A stretch of DNA of 64,000 bases from Lutibacter sp. (GCA_027449025.1 DAIDMK010000010.1:1-64000); one strand, 5' to 3'; shown: positions 37,037 to 46,387, counted from the stretch's first letter. The notes: generated from the letters alone by a model not told the origin. Made by a program: numbers and translations.

Positions 37037-37809
37037 TTTTGAGTTATTTTTGTGAAAACTGATTTGTTTTGCATGGCATCAAGCATAAAATTATCTGTTA
37101 ATCCATTAAGAATCCACGTTTCAATATTGGCATTTTGAGCAATTTCAGCGGCTTCGATTTTAGAAATCATTCCTCCAGTGCCTCCAGAAGAAATGGTTTT
37201 TTCAGCTTCGCTTTTCAGCGATTGAATGTCTCCTGTTTCTAAAATCGTTTTTTCGTGATGGTTTTGCATCGATTCTTTCGTATAAATGCCATTGGTATTT
37301 GTTGCGATTATCAACAAATCAACATTTAACAAAGCAGCGGTCAAGGCTGATAATTTGTCATTGTCACCAAACTTAATTTCGTCAGTAGCAACGGTATCAT
37401 TTTCATTGATAATAGGAATATAACTGTTTTCTACCAACACATTGATAGTGTTTACGATGTTAGTAATTGACTGTTCTTTTTCAAAATCGGAATAAGACAG
37501 CAAGCATTGAGAAGTTAACAGTCCCAACTCCCTGAAACATTCCTGATAAATTCGCATTAAATGCGGCTGGCCGATAGATGCCAAAGCTTGTTTTACGTTT
37601 ATTTTCTTTCCGTTGCTTTCCAATTTCACAAACTGTTTGGCAACGGCAATGGCACCTGAACTCACAATCACAAATTCATAATCATCTTTTAACCAAGCGA
37701 TTTGTTTTGCAATATCTTCAATTTTACCTCTAGAGATGTTGTCGGTCTCTTTGGTTAACACATTAGTGCCAATTTTTAACAATATTCTTTTTTTACCTGA
37801 TCTGCCCAT
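37033..37809 (-). CDS. proB: glutamate 5-kinase ProB (short form, no PUA domain)
   Basis: A 258-aa amino-acid kinase that starts proline synthesis. KIGTNVLT at 12-19, SSGAIAVAKQFV near 50, NENDTVATDEIKFGDNDKLSA near 133 and SGGTGGMISKIEAA near 205 are ProB motifs. It lacks the C-terminal PUA domain of the E. coli enzyme (367 aa). Its start overlaps proA by 17 bases. Being inside the arginine operon ties proline supply to arginine control. Confidence 0.94.
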   Translation of the reverse strand: MGRSGKKRILLKIGTNVLTKETDNISRGKIEDIAKQIAWLKDDYEFVIVSSGAIAVAKQFVKLESNGKKINVKQALASIGQPHLMRIYQECFRELGLLTSQCLLSYSDFEKEQSITNIVNTINVLVENSYIPIINENDTVATDEIKFGDNDKLSALTAALLNVDLLIIATNTNGIYTKESMQNHHEKTILETGDIQSLKSEAEKTISSGGTGGMISKIEAAEIAQNANIETWILNGLTDNFMLDAMQNKSVFTKITQK

Positions 37810-38989
37810 TTCCTAGTATATACCACTTGTTTGTTACTAAATGTTGCATTCCCATCGGACCTCTGTGATGTAATTTATCTGTGCTAATCGCCAATTCTCC
37901 ACCCAATCCGAATTGGCCGCCATCGGTAAATCGTGTTGAAGCATTTTGGTAAACTGCCGCTGAATCAACCGATTCCATAAAATTTTGCGCTACCTTATCA
38001 TTTTTAGTAATAATCACCGAGGAATGTCCGCCACCATATTTATTAATTTTCTCTATGGCTTCTTCGGATGAATTTACACCTCCCAATACAATTTTATAGT
38101 CCAAAAATTCTTCGAACCACACGGATTCATCTTCAAAACTCGCTACATTTTCAAAAGCTGACAATTCATTATCGCCTAAGATTTCAACGTTGAATTTCAA
38201 TAATTCGGCAATCAATTTTTTAATAAATATTTCTTTATTTGGCAAATTTAAATTGATCAACACCTTGTCGGTTGCATTGCAGGCCGATATTTTAGTAGTT
38301 TTTGCGTTGAGAATTACTTTTAAGGCTATTTCCGTATCGGCTTCCTTACCCACATAAATAAAATTATTACCGCGTCCGCTCACAATTACCGGACAAGTGG
38401 CGTATTGCTTCACAAAAGCGATTAATTTTTCACCGCCTCGCGGCACGATTAAATCCACTTTTTGGGTGGGATTTTGCATAAAAATCTGAGTTTCAGCCCT
38501 ATTATAATTCAAATATTCTACCCAATTTTCTGCAATATTGTTTTCTGCCAGCGCTTTATGCCATAAATCCACAATCTTCAAATTTGAATTTATGGATTCC
38601 TTTCCTCCTTTCAATAAAATCTTGTTTCCCGATTTAAAAGCGATTCCCGCCGCTTCAACAGTAACATCAGGTCTGGATTCATAAATAATTAAGATTGTTC
38701 CAAAAGGGGCTGTTTTGTTGGTAATTTTTAATCCGCTTTCGTGGGTAAAATGATACAATTCTTTTCCTATTGGATCCACGTCAGCTACCAATTGCTCCAA
38801 GGACAAAATCATTTCCCTAATTTTATTTTCGTCCACTTTTAAACGCTCATGCATCGCCAAATCGTCGCCATGATAATTCTCTACATCTGTTTTATTGGCT
38901 GTCAGCAATGCCAATTTTTCAGCTGCAATCAATTTTGCCATAGAAAGCAAAACTGCATTTTTTTGTTGTGAGGTCAGTGCGTTGTTCAT
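37793..38989 (-). CDS. proA: glutamate-5-semialdehyde dehydrogenase ProA
   Basis: A 398-aa NADPH-dependent enzyme, second step of proline synthesis. ESRPDVTVEAAGIAFKSGN near 119-137 is the NADP region; the catalytic Cys lies in KTTKISACNATDKVL near 234. GPMGMQHLVTNKW near the end is the family tail. It overlaps argD by four bases. Confidence 0.95.
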   Translation of the reverse strand: MNNALTSQQKNAVLLSMAKLIAAEKLALLTANKTDVENYHGDDLAMHERLKVDENKIREMILSLEQLVADVDPIGKELYHFTHESGLKITNKTAPFGTILIIYESRPDVTVEAAGIAFKSGNKILLKGGKESINSNLKIVDLWHKALAENNIAENWVEYLNYNRAETQIFMQNPTQKVDLIVPRGGEKLIAFVKQYATCPVIVSGRGNNFIYVGKEADTEIALKVILNAKTTKISACNATDKVLINLNLPNKEIFIKKLIAELLKFNVEILGDNELSAFENVASFEDESVWFEEFLDYKIVLGGVNSSEEAIEKINKYGGGHSSVIITKNDKVAQNFMESVDSAAVYQNASTRFTDGGQFGLGGELAISTDKLHHRGPMGMQHLVTNKWYILGNGQIR

Positions 38990-40113
38990 GTTAAAATTTC
39001 TCTCAAGGCGTTTATAAAAATATCAACGTGTTTCTTTTTTACACTTAAGGGTGGCAAAATCCTCAGCAAATTTTTGTTGTTTGAGCCACCGGTAAAAATA
39101 TGTTTGTCGAATATGAGTTTTTTTCGCAATTCGCCCACTTCAAAATCAAATTCCACACCCAACATCAATCCTTTTCCTTTTACTTTTTTAATTTTTGCGA
39201 CTGTAAAAATCTCCTGAAGAAAATAGGCATAGACTTCCTCTACATTTTCCATCAACTTTTCTTTTTCCATTACATCAAGTACCGAAATACCAGCAGCACA
39301 AGCCAAATGATTACCGCCAAACGTGGTTCCTAACCTGCCGTATTTCGCTTTAATTTTATCGGCAATCAACACGCCTCCAATTGGAAATCCGTTACCCATT
39401 CCTTTTGCCAGGGTAATCATATCAGGCTGAATGTTGTGGTGCTGAAAAGCGAAAAACTTTCCGCTTCTTCCATAACCCGACTGGATTTCATCTAAAATGA
39501 AAACAACATTATTTTCATTACATTCCTTTTGGACTTCCTTAAAAAATGCCGTAGTTCCTTCATCCAAACCGCCAACGCCTTGAATTCCTTCAATAATCAC
39601 AGCAGCCACATCTCCTTTTCCTATTTCATGAATCACCAATTCAAGGTCATTTAAAGGTAGAAAGGTCACTTCTTGCTGAAGGTTTATGGGCGCGTTTATC
39701 GATAAATTGTCGGTTACAGCAACTGCCGCAGAAGTTCTCCCGTGAAAAGCATTTTTAAAAGAAATGACCCTGCTTTTTCCTGTTTCAAACGAAGCCAATT
39801 TTAAGGCATTTTCATTCGCTTCGGCACCCGAATTGCACAAAAACAAGTTGTAATTTTCACATCCAGACAATTTTCCTAATTTTTTTGCCAATTCTTGTTG
39901 GAGGGGATTGACAATTGAATTGGAATAAAAGCCAATCTTAGTTAGTTGTTCACTCAAAGATTTCACGTAATCGGGATGTGAATGGCCAATTGAAATAACC
40001 CCGTGCCCGCCGTAAAAATCTAAATATCTTGTATCGTTTTCATCCCAAACATAAACGTCTTTTGCCTTTACGGGTGTTACGTTATAGAGCGGGTAAACAT
40101 CAAATAATTCCAT
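38986..40113 (-). CDS. argD: acylornithine aminotransferase ArgD
   Basis: A 375-aa class III PLP aminotransferase. The cofactor-binding SGAEANENALKLA lies at 95-107, HGRTSAAVAVT at 124-134, the DEIQ acid at 208-211 and the PLP lysine K237 in TLAKGMGNGFP. It transaminates the acylated glutamate semialdehyde. Placement between proC and proA fits the shared glutamate-semialdehyde chemistry of both pathways. Confidence 0.94.
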   Translation of the reverse strand: MELFDVYPLYNVTPVKAKDVYVWDENDTRYLDFYGGHGVISIGHSHPDYVKSLSEQLTKIGFYSNSIVNPLQQELAKKLGKLSGCENYNLFLCNSGAEANENALKLASFETGKSRVISFKNAFHGRTSAAVAVTDNLSINAPINLQQEVTFLPLNDLELVIHEIGKGDVAAVIIEGIQGVGGLDEGTTAFFKEVQKECNENNVVFILDEIQSGYGRSGKFFAFQHHNIQPDMITLAKGMGNGFPIGGVLIADKIKAKYGRLGTTFGGNHLACAAGISVLDVMEKEKLMENVEEVYAYFLQEIFTVAKIKKVKGKGLMLGVEFDFEVGELRKKLIFDKHIFTGGSNNKNLLRILPPLSVKKKHVDIFINALREILT

Positions 40114-40123
40114 TTTTTATGTT

Positions 40124-40918
40124 TTAAATCTGATTTATTTTTTCAAATGAAGTAATTAAACCTTTTATTAAGGCAGCGCTTAATCCTTGATGCTCCATCT
40201 CGTTTAAACCTTCAATGGTACAGCCACTTGGCGTGGTCACTTTGTCAATTTCCTTTTCGGGATGATTTCCGGATTGGATCAATAAACTCGCCGCACCCAA
40301 ACAGGTATGCATTGCTAATTCTTGCGCTTCTTTTGCATCAAAGCCTAATTGAATGGCACCTTGTGAAGTTGCCCTAATCAATCGCATCCAAAAAGCAATA
40401 CCGCTCGCACAAATTACCGTTGCCGACTGCATCAATTTTTCTTCAATGCAAAGTGTTTTCCCTGATGAATTAAAAATAGTTTTAGCCAATTCAATATTAT
40501 CTGAACCTTTTTTATTCGCGCTCAAACAGGTCATCGATTTTCCCACTGAAATAGCCGTATTTGGCATACTTCTGATAATCGCCAAATCGTTACCCAAAAT
40601 ATTTTCTACCTCCTGAATTCTTCTGCCTGTCACTGTTGAAATGATGGTGTGCTTTTTTGGATTCACAACATCTTTTATTTCATCTAAAACCGTCTGTAAC
40701 TGTTTTGGCTGAACTGCAATAATAATAATATCCGAATAACGAACTGCCTTTTTGTTTTCGGTTGTAATTTTAACATTCGGCAGTTTTTCCCAAGAACTTA
40801 GAGAAGAAATATCTCTCTTGGTCAAATACAAATTTTTAACTTTAAAATCTTTTTGGGCTAAAATTCCGATGGCTATTGAATAACCTAGATTTCCTACGCC
40901 AATAATTGCTATTTTCAT
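40124..40918 (-). CDS. proC: pyrroline-5-carboxylate reductase ProC
   Basis: A 264-aa Rossmann enzyme for the last proline step. AIIGVGNLGYSIAIGIL at 3-19 binds NAD(P)H, IIAVQPKQLQTVL is the second Rossmann motif, and the C-terminal VTTPSGCTIEGLNEMEHQGL is the family signature. It lies ten bases before argD and about 100 bases after argC. Confidence 0.95.
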   Translation of the reverse strand: MKIAIIGVGNLGYSIAIGILAQKDFKVKNLYLTKRDISSLSSWEKLPNVKITTENKKAVRYSDIIIIAVQPKQLQTVLDEIKDVVNPKKHTIISTVTGRRIQEVENILGNDLAIIRSMPNTAISVGKSMTCLSANKKGSDNIELAKTIFNSSGKTLCIEEKLMQSATVICASGIAFWMRLIRATSQGAIQLGFDAKEAQELAMHTCLGAASLLIQSGNHPEKEIDKVTTPSGCTIEGLNEMEHQGLSAALIKGLITSFEKINQI

Positions 40919-41017
40919 TTGTTCAGTTTTATTTGTTTAATTCGGTCAAATGTGTTCGCAAAGCATGATTCATCTTGGTAAAAAAATTATTCTTTGCTCG
41001 GTTCATTTCTCTATATT

Positions 41018-41995
41018 TTAAAATGCGGATGCTTTTAAGTTCAACCCTTCCGATTCATTCAATCCAAGCATTAAATTCATATTTTGAATGGCCTGTCCGG
41101 AAGCTCCTTTTACTAAATTATCGATTACCGAAGTAATTAACAAAGTATTTTTATGCTTTTCCAAATGAATAAAACAATTGTTGGTATTTACCACTTGTTT
41201 TAAATGAATAGGCGCTTTTGAAATATGGGTAAAAGGTGACTCTTTATAGAAATCTTCATACCATTCAAAAGCCTTTTCAATGGTACCATCAAACTTTAAA
41301 TATATGGAGGCAAAAATTCCCCTGCTGAAATTTCCCCTGTTTGGAATTAAAAATAATTCCTCAGAAAAATTTGGCTGTAATTTTATCAAGCATTCTCCAA
41401 TCTCACCCAAATGCTGGTGTGTAAAGGCTTTGTAAATCGAAAAATTATTGTCCCTCCAACTAAAATGTGTTGTTTCGCTAGGTGAAACTCCTGCCCCTGT
41501 TGAACCAGTTGTCGCATTGATATGAACAGAATTATTTACCATATTTTGCTTAGCCAAAGGCAGTAGTGCCAATTGAATGGCCGTTGCAAAACAGCCCGGA
41601 TTTGCAATATAATTGGCCGATTTAATCTTGTTCTTTTGAAGCTCTGGGAGTCCGTAAACAAATTCATATCCCTGAAACACAGCATCATTCTTCAGCCTAA
41701 AATCGTTGCTTAAATCGATAATTTTGGTGTATTTGGAAAATTTATACTGTTCCAAGAACTTTTTTGAATTTCCGTGACCCAAACATAAAAACAAGACATC
41801 AACATGCTGATTTACCTTATCCGTAAATTTCAAATCAATTTGCCCCAATAAATCTTGATGAACCGCATAAACTTCATTGCCAGCATTTGAAGTGCTGTAC
41901 ACAAAATCCAGTTCCACCTCGGAGTGGTTTATCAACAACCTAATCAGTTCCCCTGCAGTATAACCAGTGCCACCAACAATTCCTATTTTAATCAT
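41018..41995 (-). CDS. argC: N-acyl-gamma-glutamyl-phosphate reductase ArgC
   Basis: A 325-aa NADPH reductase. GIVGGTGYTAGELIRLL at 5-21 is the Rossmann loop, the catalytic cysteine C135 is in ANPGCFATAIQLAL, and HQHLGEIGE lies near 195. It overlaps argG by four bases. Confidence 0.95.
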   Translation of the reverse strand: MIKIGIVGGTGYTAGELIRLLINHSEVELDFVYSTSNAGNEVYAVHQDLLGQIDLKFTDKVNQHVDVLFLCLGHGNSKKFLEQYKFSKYTKIIDLSNDFRLKNDAVFQGYEFVYGLPELQKNKIKSANYIANPGCFATAIQLALLPLAKQNMVNNSVHINATTGSTGAGVSPSETTHFSWRDNNFSIYKAFTHQHLGEIGECLIKLQPNFSEELFLIPNRGNFSRGIFASIYLKFDGTIEKAFEWYEDFYKESPFTHISKAPIHLKQVVNTNNCFIHLEKHKNTLLITSVIDNLVKGASGQAIQNMNLMLGLNESEGLNLKASAF

Positions 41996-43179
41996 AATTC
42001 TGAATTTACACTGTGATAAATTTTTGTAGCATTGCCCACTATTTTAATAAAGCCTTTTGCTTCATCCGCAGTCCAGTCTTTATTGGTTTCTCCATAAACC
42101 CCAAATTTCGATTTCATTAAATCATGTTTGGACTCAATACCATTGATATTGAAATGATAAGGTTTTAAAGTTACAAAAACTTCTCCAGAAACCGTTTGTT
42201 GTGAATCGGTTAAAAAAGCTTCTATATTTCGCATAACAGGATCAAAATATTGACCTTCATGCAACAACATTCCGTACCAATTACCCAATTGTTCTTTCCA
42301 ATATTGCTGCCATTTAGACAACACATGTTTTTCCAAGGTATGATGCGCTTTTATGGTGATTAAAGCAGCAGCGGCTTCAAAACCAACCCTTCCCTTAATT
42401 CCGATAATGGTATCACCTACGTGAATGTCCCGTCCAATGGCGTATTTTGAAGCGATGGCTTCTAATTTTAAAATGTTATTTACAGGCGAATCAAATTCAT
42501 TGTTAAATCCAACCAATTCTCCCTTTTCAAAATGAAGTATCACTTCACTAGGTTCCGTTTTTTCCAATTGGCTCGGGTAAGCACTCTCTGGCAATGCTTT
42601 GTGTGAAGTTAAAGTTTCAACACCGCCAACACTGGTTCCCCAAATTCCTTTATTGATGGAATACTTCGCCTTTTCCCAAGTATAATCAACGCCTTGATTT
42701 TTCAGGAATTCTATTTCTTCTTGTCGCGATAATTTTAAATCTCTTATAGGCGTAATAATTTCAATTTCAGGTGCCAAAATTTGAAAAATCATATCAAATC
42801 GCACCTGATCATTGCCCGCTCCTGTACTTCCGTGCGCCACATATTTCGCTCCAATCTGCTTTGCGTATTTCACCACTTCAATGGCCTGAAAAACCCTTTC
42901 AGCACTAACAGAAAGCGGATAGGTATTGTTTTTAAGAACATTTCCAAAAACCATATACTTGATGGCTTTTTCGTAAAATTCCTCCAGAATATTTTTATTG
43001 GCATGGGAAAACACACCCAATTCATATGCGCGTTTTTCGACGGATAACAACTCGTTTTCCGAAAATCCGCCTGTATTTACAAGTACGCTGTGCACTTCTA
43101 AATGCAATTCATTTTTTAAATATTTTACGCAAAAGGAAGTGTCTAAACCTCCGCTATATGCCAATACTACTTTTTCCAT
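41992..43179 (-). CDS. argG: argininosuccinate synthase ArgG
   Basis: A 395-aa ATP-pyrophosphatase. The PP-loop AYSGGLDTSFC lies at 7-17, GSTGAGNDQVRFD near 116 and SINKGIWGTSVGGVE near 170. It ligates citrulline and aspartate. It is the first classical arg gene of the operon, 348 bases after the GNAT gene; that gap is filled with repeats. Confidence 0.96.
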   Translation of the reverse strand: MEKVVLAYSGGLDTSFCVKYLKNELHLEVHSVLVNTGGFSENELLSVEKRAYELGVFSHANKNILEEFYEKAIKYMVFGNVLKNNTYPLSVSAERVFQAIEVVKYAKQIGAKYVAHGSTGAGNDQVRFDMIFQILAPEIEIITPIRDLKLSRQEEIEFLKNQGVDYTWEKAKYSINKGIWGTSVGGVETLTSHKALPESAYPSQLEKTEPSEVILHFEKGELVGFNNEFDSPVNNILKLEAIASKYAIGRDIHVGDTIIGIKGRVGFEAAAALITIKAHHTLEKHVLSKWQQYWKEQLGNWYGMLLHEGQYFDPVMRNIEAFLTDSQQTVSGEVFVTLKPYHFNINGIESKHDLMKSKFGVYGETNKDWTADEAKGFIKIVGNATKIYHSVNSEL

Positions 43180-43322
43180 GATATTCTATTTTATTGTATT
43201 TGGTGTCTCGTGTTTTTAACTGTAATCCTATTCCCATCCCCTATCGCGGTAAGCAGGCTCTTTCAAAAGAAAGGGTTGAAATAAAAAGATGTCTAAAACA
43301 CAAAACTTTTAACTTTTGGAAC

Positions 43323-43342
43323 GGACAAGTCGCGACTTGTCC
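43323..43342. repeat. 20-base perfect palindrome
   Basis: GGACAAGTCGCGACTTGTCC is its own reverse complement. A related unit, AACGGACAGGTCGCGAC, occurs twice at 46339-46381. The rest of 43180-43379 shows no gene. Confidence 0.8.
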
Positions 43343-43379
43343 CTACTATTTTTTTAACATTTAACCTTTACGTCCTTAT

Positions 43380-43482
43380 TTTGTCATTCCGAGGTACGAG
43401 GAATCATATCATGTTAAGCTATTTAATTTGATTCTTCCTTTGTCGGACACGAGCGATAGCGAACAGGCAAAGCAATGACAAA
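43380..43482. repeat. 103-base element with inverted ends (MITE-like)
   Basis: The ends TTTGTCATT and AATGACAAA are inverted, and inside them GAATC and GATTC are also inverted. The composition (TCATTCCGAGGTACGAGGAATC and GACACGAGCGATAGCGAAC-like text) is that of dispersed non-coding repeats seen in many Bacteroidota intergenic regions. It is followed by CCCCTTCGGGGGTTAGGGGGC, also present near 34.06 kb. No gene is visible. Confidence 0.6.
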
Positions 43483-43527
43483 TATCCCCTTAACCTTTTT
43501 AATTCCCCCTTCGGGGGTTAGGGGGCT

Positions 43528-44142
43528 TTATATTTTTTTTTTTAGAAACAATGCTTGTTTAATTTTTTTTAATCTGCTTAACACTTTAGAATTATACTTA
43601 TGCTGTTTGATGTTTTTCTCATGATTTGGGTCATATAACATTCCGGTGCACAAGCACATTTTACGATTGGTTCTTGTTAGGATATCAAAATTCTTACAAG
43701 TTCTGCAGCCATTCCAAAAATCTTCATCTGTAGTTAATTCGGAAAATGTAACTGGCTGATAGCCCAATTCATAATTAATCTTCATCACGGCAAGTCCAGT
43801 GGTGATTCCAAAAATTTTCGCTTTTGGATACAATCCTTTCGAATGTTCTAAAATTCTTTTCTTAATTTCTTTTGCCAAGCCCTGATTTCTAAAATCTGGA
43901 TGAACAATGAGCCCTGAATTCACAACAAATTCATTATTACTCCATACTTCAATATAGCAAAAACCTGCAAATTCATTATTATGGGTAGCAATTACGGCGT
44001 GGCCCGTGCTGATTTTTTTGGTGATATATTCCGGAGTTCTCTCCGCAATACCGGTACCTCTGACTTTCGCGGATTCTTTGATGGTTTCACAAATTAATTC
44101 GGCATATTTAATATGCGATTCATTAGCGATGACAACTTTCAT
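43528..44142 (-). CDS. GNAT N-acyltransferase of the arginine operon
   Basis: A 204-aa GNAT protein with the acyl-CoA loop RNQGLA at 85-90 after GLIVHPDF. After the GNAT core an unusual Cys-rich segment follows, C146-x2-C149 and C163-x-C165, then a basic tail. No argA or argJ is present in this operon, so this enzyme is a good candidate for the acylglutamate synthase that starts the pathway, with acetyl- or succinyl-CoA as donor. That role is inferred from position. It is first in the operon, after the arginine leader. Confidence 0.8.
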   Translation of the reverse strand: MKVVIANESHIKYAELICETIKESAKVRGTGIAERTPEYITKKISTGHAVIATHNNEFAGFCYIEVWSNNEFVVNSGLIVHPDFRNQGLAKEIKKRILEHSKGLYPKAKIFGITTGLAVMKINYELGYQPVTFSELTTDEDFWNGCRTCKNFDILTRTNRKMCLCTGMLYDPNHEKNIKQHKYNSKVLSRLKKIKQALFLKKKI

Positions 44143-44351
44143 TGGCTTAATTGTTAAATTTAGGGTTGAAATATTCTGTTTTTCTAAAGGGGGAAAACGA
44201 ACGCATCATTTTCAAATAAAATTATGCCCTCAAGGGGCGAATACGGGAAATAACACGAACTGGCATTCTTTCTGAAAATGAAAAAATCAGGTTTAAAAAT
44301 GGTGTTATGTTAAAAAAGTTTTGCAAAATGTAACTAGGTAAATGAAAATTA

Positions 44352-44428
44352 ATAACTGCTTTTTATAGATAGAATTAGCGCATACGGCGACGTAAGTCGG
44401 GATGGCGACTGGGAATTCTGGCAGTTAT
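44352..44428 (-). promoter_or_regulatory. nested inverted repeats over the arginine leader (attenuator-like)
   Basis: On the minus strand ATAACTGC and AGAATT, inside leader codons 8-12, can pair with AATTCT at the leader stop and GCAGTTAT beyond it (plus-strand positions 44421-44428, 44414-44419, 44371-44376 and 44352-44359). Between them AGTCG/CGACT forms a small hairpin. A ribosome on the leader would cover the left arm. Between here and the GNAT start (44143-44351) further stems can be drawn, such as ATAACAC/GTGTTAT and GCCC/GGGC, but no strong terminator. Confidence 0.55.
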
Positions 44429-44449
44429 ATTTGAATTGTATATTTTCAT
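44375..44449 (-). CDS. arginine-rich leader peptide of the arg operon
   Basis: A 24-codon frame begins at 44449 and reads MKIYNSNITAR, then a middle part, and ends DLRRRMR before TAA. Six of 24 residues are arginine (one AGA, three CGC, two CGT), with four of the last five codons being Arg. It lies 233 bases upstream of the first arginine-operon gene on the same strand and starts five bases after a promoter-like box. This is the arrangement of an amino-acid leader peptide: stalling at Arg codons when charged tRNA-Arg is low would alter the RNA fold. No other gene occupies the space. Confidence 0.7.
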   Translation of the reverse strand: MKIYNSNITARIPSRHPDLRRRMR

Positions 44450-44454
44450 CGGTG

Positions 44455-44481
44455 CAATATTAAATAAAAAATGAACACAAA
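44455..44481 (-). promoter_or_regulatory. promoter of the arginine leader
   Basis: On the minus strand TTTG (44478-44481) is followed after 15 bases by TAATATTG (44455-44462), one base off TAnnTTTG. The leader ATG follows after five bases, so the transcript would be nearly leaderless. Confidence 0.45.
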
Positions 44482-44602
44482 CAGAAACTTGTTATATAAT
44501 TAACAAAAATTTAGAATGAACTGTTCAAATTTAACAAGTTGACAATTTTAAGCGGACTGTTTGTCTAAATAAACTAATGTTGTTTAATAAAAAGAATTTA
44601 TT

Positions 44603-44710
44603 TTTAACCGCAAAGGTCGCAAAGTGTTTTCGCTAGGAATACAGAGTGCTTCTTTATAAACCTTTGCATTTCGCGAGCATTGCGCCTACTTTTCGAGCTT
44701 TGCGGTTAAA
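44603..44710. repeat. 108-base element with 13-base terminal inverted repeats
   Basis: TTTAACCGCAAAG at 44603-44615 is the exact reverse complement of CTTTGCGGTTAAA at 44698-44710. The interior has GGTCGCAAAG and further GCGAGCATTGCG text. It lies between the arginine leader and the ilvC end and has no reading frame. It resembles a small dispersed or MITE-like element. The rest of 44463-44602 shows nothing. Confidence 0.7.
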
Positions 44711-44739
44711 TGATTTTTTGCTGGCATCAGCCAAATGAC

Positions 44740-46215
44740 TTAAATAATTTTGGTCATCGCGGTCATAGATTCACGCAAATCATAACCAACCAATTCAATT
44801 GGATGAAACCTGATGGCCTCATTGATTTCAATCAATTCCTTGTTGTCAACAGCATTGTCTTTTCCTTCGCCATATTTTTTACCAATCACGTCGGTATCAA
44901 TTTTCTTCATAAAATCGGCCAATAAAGGTTTGCAGGCATGGTCAAATAAATAGCAACCATATTCTGCCGTATCTGAAATAATTCTGTTCATTTCAAACAA
45001 TTTTTTGCGCGCAATGGTATTGGCAATTAAGGGGGTTTCATGAAGTGATTCGTAATAGGCAGAATCTTCTTTAATACCGGATTCTGTCATTGTCTCAAAG
45101 GCCAATTCAACACCCGATTTTACAAAAGCCACCATTAAAACGGCATTGTCAAAAAATTCCTGTTCTGCAATTTTCATAGAACCTGCAGCTGTTTTTTCAA
45201 AGGCAGTTTCACCTGTTGCCGCTCTCCAACTCAATAAGTTTTTATCATCATTTGCCCAATCTTCCATCATTGTTTTAGAAAATTCGCCGCTCATAATATC
45301 GTCCATATGTTTTTGGAACAAAGGGCGCATAATTTCTTTTAATTCTTCAGAAAGTTTAAACGCTTTAACTTTAGCTGGATTAGACAAGCGATCCATCATA
45401 TTGGTGATACCACCATATTTCAAAGCTTCGGTAATCACTTCCCAGCCGTATTGAATCAGTTTTGAAGCATAACTCGGTTCAATTCCTTTTTCTGTCATTT
45501 TATTAAAGGACAAAATAGAACCCGTTTGTAACAAACCACATAAAATAGTCTGTTCCCCCATTAAATCCGATTTTACCTCGGCAACAAATGAAGAATGCAA
45601 CACCCCTGCTTTATGTCCGCCCGTAGCCGCACAATACGCTTTTGCATATTCAAAACCATCTCCGTTTGGGTCATTTTCAGGATGCACCGCAATCAATGTT
45701 GGTACCCCAAATCCACGCTTATATTCTTCTCGAACTTCAGAACCTGGCGATTTTGGTGCCACCATAATTACCGTAATATCTTTACGGATTTGCATTCCTT
45801 CTTCCACAATATTGAATCCGTGGGAATAAGAAAGTATGGATCCTTTTTTCATTAAAGGCATGATTGCAGAAACCACGCTTGTATGCTGTTTGTCTGGTGT
45901 TAAGTTGATGACCAAATCGGCTGTAGGAATCATTTCTTGATAAGTTCCAACCTTAAATTTGTTCTCCACCGTATTTTTATAGGACTGACGTTGTTCTTTA
46001 ATTGCTTCTGGGCGCAAAGTATATGAAACATCCAATCCGGAATCTCTCATGTTCAATCCTTGGTTTAAGCCCTGAGCACCACAACCAACGATTACAATTT
46101 TTTTACCTTCCAGTTTTTTTACGCCATCTTCAAATTCTGAAGAATCCATAAATTCACAAATTCCCAGTTGTTGTAATTGTAAACGTAATGGTAATGTGTT
46201 AAAATAATTTGTCAT
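44740..46215 (-). CDS. ilvC: ketol-acid reductoisomerase IlvC (class II)
   Basis: A 491-aa enzyme of the long, class II type seen in E. coli; class I enzymes have about 330 aa. The NADPH loop is [17 protein letters not shown] near 45-61; [18 protein letters not shown] near 153 and [11 protein letters not shown] are class motifs. It carries out the second common step to isoleucine and valine. It is last in the ilv operon, 172 bases after ilvN. Confidence 0.96.
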   Translation of the reverse strand: MTNYFNTLPLRLQLQQLGICEFMDSSEFEDGVKKLEGKKIVIVGCGAQGLNQGLNMRDSGLDVSYTLRPEAIKEQRQSYKNTVENKFKVGTYQEMIPTADLVINLTPDKQHTSVVSAIMPLMKKGSILSYSHGFNIVEEGMQIRKDITVIMVAPKSPGSEVREEYKRGFGVPTLIAVHPENDPNGDGFEYAKAYCAATGGHKAGVLHSSFVAEVKSDLMGEQTILCGLLQTGSILSFNKMTEKGIEPSYASKLIQYGWEVITEALKYGGITNMMDRLSNPAKVKAFKLSEELKEIMRPLFQKHMDDIMSGEFSKTMMEDWANDDKNLLSWRAATGETAFEKTAAGSMKIAEQEFFDNAVLMVAFVKSGVELAFETMTESGIKEDSAYYESLHETPLIANTIARKKLFEMNRIISDTAEYGCYLFDHACKPLLADFMKKIDTDVIGKKYGEGKDNAVDNKELIEINEAIRFHPIELVGYDLRESMTAMTKII

Positions 46216-46338
46216 TGTTATCTTTTTTATTTTTTGAATTGTTTATTTGTGTGTATTAAATTTTGATTTATGGTTTGAAGAAAAACACACCCCAAACCCT
46301 CTTATGAGGGAAATTTCTTACAAACTTTTATCCTTTTA

Positions 46339-46381
46339 AACGGACAGGTCGCGACATAATTATGAACGGACAGGTCGCGAC
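46339..46381. repeat. tandem GGTCGCGACC-type repeats between ilvN and ilvC
   Basis: AACGGACAGGTCGCGAC occurs at 46339-46355 and 46365-46381, 26 bases apart. It belongs to the same family as the palindrome at 43323. The right end merges into the last codons and stop of ilvN. Confidence 0.75.
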
Positions 46382-46387
46382 CTCTCC

